Assembly: GCA_045801465.1 (NCBI GenBank)
Contig: JBJMSU010000011.1
Coordinates: 1-16,362, forward strand
From: DATFWC01 sp045801465
GTDB taxonomy: Bacteria; Pseudomonadota; Alphaproteobacteria; Rhizobiales; Xanthobacteraceae
Length of the DNA stretch: 16,362 nt
Direction: 5' to 3'
The notes under the pieces are model-generated. The model saw nothing but the letters and a program-made list of their open reading frames with translations, did no database searches and was not told the DNA's origin. A program made the translations under genes and the position numbers. Below are positions 15,156 to 16,362 of this stretch, piece by piece (the first letter of the stretch is position 1; each line of letters starts with the position of its first letter).

Positions 15156-16130
15156 ATGGCGAAGCCGCTGGTGATCGATTTCCATGCCCACATGCTCGAG
15201 AAGCACGTACTTGAACGGGCGCAGGACAAGACCGTGCTCACCGGCTTCGGCACGCGGGCCGCTCCGATCGTCGAGGGTCCCAAACGCACCGCCATGTTCG
15301 AGAAGATGCTCGATCCGGCCGTGCAGGTCGAGGACATGGATCGTCGCGGCGTCGACATTCACGTGATCTCGTCGAGTACCGTGATCCAAGGCACGTCATG
15401 GGCTGACGCGCGGACGGAACTCGACCTCGTCCGGCGCATCAACGATCGCGCGGCCGAGTGGTGCGCCGCCTACCCGAAGCGGTACGTCGGCAGCTTCGTG
15501 CTTCCTTTGCAGGATATCGATCTGTCGCTCGCCGAGCTTGCGCGCGCCATTGGCGAATTGAAGCTGAAGGTGGCCAATGTCTCGTCCAGCTACAGCGGTT
15601 TCTATCTCGGCCATGCGCGCTTCCGTCCGTTCTGGGATGCCGTAGTGCGCGCCGGCGTGACCGTGTTCATCCATCCGGAAGGCGTGCAGGACCTGTGGTT
15701 CCAGGATTTCGGCCTGTGGAACTCGGTGGGCCAGCCGATTGAGGAAGCCAAGGTGATGGCATCGATCATCTATGAGGGCATCTTCGACAAGTATCCCGGC
15801 GTGAAGATCGTCATGGCGCATGGCGGCGGGTTCCTGCCGCACTATTTCGGCCGGCTCGACCGCAACGTCACCAACATGCCGGAGAGCACGAAGAATATCT
15901 CACGCAAGCCGAGCGACTACCTGCGCTCGTTCTACTACGACACCTGCACCTACGGGGCGAGCATTGCCGAGGCCCTGGTCGCCCGCGTGGGCGCGGACCG
16001 CCTGGTCATGGGCAGCGACTACGCGGTGGGCGATCCCGACCCGATTGCCTCGGTGAAGGCGGTGGCGAACATCACGGAAGCGAATCTGCCGCTGGTGACC
16101 GGCGGCACCGCGGCGCGCCTGCTGGGTTGA
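15156..16130 (+). CDS. ACMSD-type amidohydrolase family protein
   Basis: A 324-residue TIM-barrel hydrolase or decarboxylase of the amidohydrolase superfamily, ACMSD branch. All five expected metal-site residues are visible: H10 and H12 in VIDFHAHML, H173 in VFIHPEG, H222 in VMAHGGGFLPHYFGRLD and D288 in MGSDYAVGD. Their spacing is close to that of bacterial 2-amino-3-carboxymuconate semialdehyde decarboxylase (H9, H11, H177, H228, D294, from memory). Family members decarboxylate or hydrolyse aromatic-derived or conjugated acids, usually with one zinc. The exact substrate is unknown and the ACMSD reaction itself is not implied, because the rest of the kynurenine pathway is absent here. The ATG at 15156 has GGAG six bases upstream; an ATG at 15144, which overlaps the permease stop as TGATG, would add four residues and is a real alternative. 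Coupling to the TRAP gene suggests it acts on the imported compound. Confidence 0.85.
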   Translation: MAKPLVIDFHAHMLEKHVLERAQDKTVLTGFGTRAAPIVEGPKRTAMFEKMLDPAVQVEDMDRRGVDIHVISSSTVIQGTSWADARTELDLVRRINDRAAEWCAAYPKRYVGSFVLPLQDIDLSLAELARAIGELKLKVANVSSSYSGFYLGHARFRPFWDAVVRAGVTVFIHPEGVQDLWFQDFGLWNSVGQPIEEAKVMASIIYEGIFDKYPGVKIVMAHGGGFLPHYFGRLDRNVTNMPESTKNISRKPSDYLRSFYYDTCTYGASIAEALVARVGADRLVMGSDYAVGDPDPIASVKAVANITEANLPLVTGGTAARLLG

Positions 16131-16244
16131 TGTCGTTGCCGCGGAGGCGGGAACCTATGACCACCAACCTCGCGCCACATCTTCGGTGTTCATGGGTCCT
16201 CGCCTTCGCCCATAGGCGCTGAGATAACGAGTGAACGCGATCCC
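16131..16244. other. Non-coding stretch after the amidohydrolase gene
   Basis: About 114 bases without a credible reading frame separate the last stop from the palindromic repeat. The only structure seen is a short inverted pair ATGGG (16192-16196) and CCCAT (16209-16213) with a 12-base loop, too weak and without a T-run to call a terminator. No promoter or RNA gene was recognised. Confidence 0.5.
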
Positions 16245-16354
16245 GTGGTTCGAGACGCGTCGCTTCGCGACGCTCCTCACCATGAGGGATCGCTACGATG
16301 GGCCTCAGATAGACCTCATCCTGAGGGCGGCCGAAGGCCGCGTCTCGAAGGATA
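16245..16354. repeat. Large two-module palindromic intergenic repeat
   Basis: Two copies of the same module face each other. The left copy (16246-16289) reads TTCGAGACGCG, then a perfect 7-bp hairpin GCGTCGC-ttc-GCGACGC (16257-16273), then a 5-bp hairpin CCTCA-cca-TGAGG (16275-16287). The right copy (16314-16352), on the opposite strand, has CCTCA-tcc-TGAGG (16314-16326), a perfect 6-bp hairpin GCGGCC-gaa-GGCCGC (16327-16341) and CGCGTCTCGAAGGAT, the complement of the left outer arm. The bases of the hairpin stems differ between copies while pairing is kept. It closely resembles the abundant dispersed palindromes I remember from Bradyrhizobium and Rhodopseudomonas intergenic regions. Placed after a gene cluster, it may end or stabilise transcripts; this is inference. 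Confidence 0.75.
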
Positions 16355-16362
16355 GAGGTCGT

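Noticed and set aside
15156..16130. Calling the amidohydrolase a true ACMSD of tryptophan breakdown.
   Set aside because: Metal-site residues fit the whole superfamily branch, and no other kynurenine-pathway gene is present.
16192..16213. Inverted pair ATGGG/CCCAT as a terminator for the amidohydrolase gene.
   Set aside because: A five-base stem with a 12-base loop and no T-run is too weak.

Overview
The window is high-GC, tightly packed DNA that looks alphaproteobacterial, most likely Hyphomicrobiales near Bradyrhizobium, Rhodopseudomonas or other Nitrobacteraceae/Xanthobacteraceae. Three things suggest this: codon third positions dominated by G and C, the particular make-up of the nitrate-assimilation operon, and two intergenic palindromic repeats of the dispersed kind that I recall as abundant in that group. 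The assignment is inference; there is no rRNA or other phylogenetic marker in the window.

Region 1 (1-8263, plus strand) is a nitrate-assimilation operon that enters from the left edge. It reads: tail of a nitrate ABC permease (nrtB), ATPase (nrtD), a 405-residue NirB-head-like FAD/NAD(P) oxidoreductase, siroheme nitrite reductase (nirA), a CysJ-like NAD(P)H flavoprotein, and molybdopterin nitrate reductase (nasA). Gaps between genes run from a 4-base overlap to 10 bases, so it is almost certainly one transcript. The inferred logic is uptake of nitrate, reduction to nitrite by NasA (electrons probably entering through its C-terminal [2Fe-2S] domain from the FAD protein), then six-electron reduction of nitrite to ammonium by NirA, probably fed by the flavoprotein. 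The flavoprotein lacks the FMN flavodoxin domain of CysJ and carries an RnfB-type four-cysteine [4Fe-4S] segment instead. NirA and the flavoprotein also begin with almost the same short helical motif, which suggests co-assembly. This is the most interesting molecular arrangement here.

Region 2 (8263-8405) is a short intergenic stretch holding an imperfect palindromic repeat bounded by GGGTGGG/CCCACCC.

Region 3 (8406-16130) looks like a catabolic and uptake cluster for an unidentified small molecule. It contains a D-2-hydroxyacid dehydrogenase, an M24-fold protein whose metal-ligand and catalytic positions are replaced (creatinase-like rather than peptidase-like), two consecutive fused TRAP permeases of different classes with no binding protein beside them, and an ACMSD-type amidohydrolase with all five metal ligands. 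A minus-strand gene joining DUF4160 to DUF2442 sits between the M24 gene and the TRAP genes and looks like an intruder. It appears to be a frameshift-made fusion.

Region 4 (16131-16362) is non-coding and holds a large two-module palindromic repeat that reaches almost to the right edge. No tRNA, rRNA, CRISPR array, transposase or phage gene was seen.
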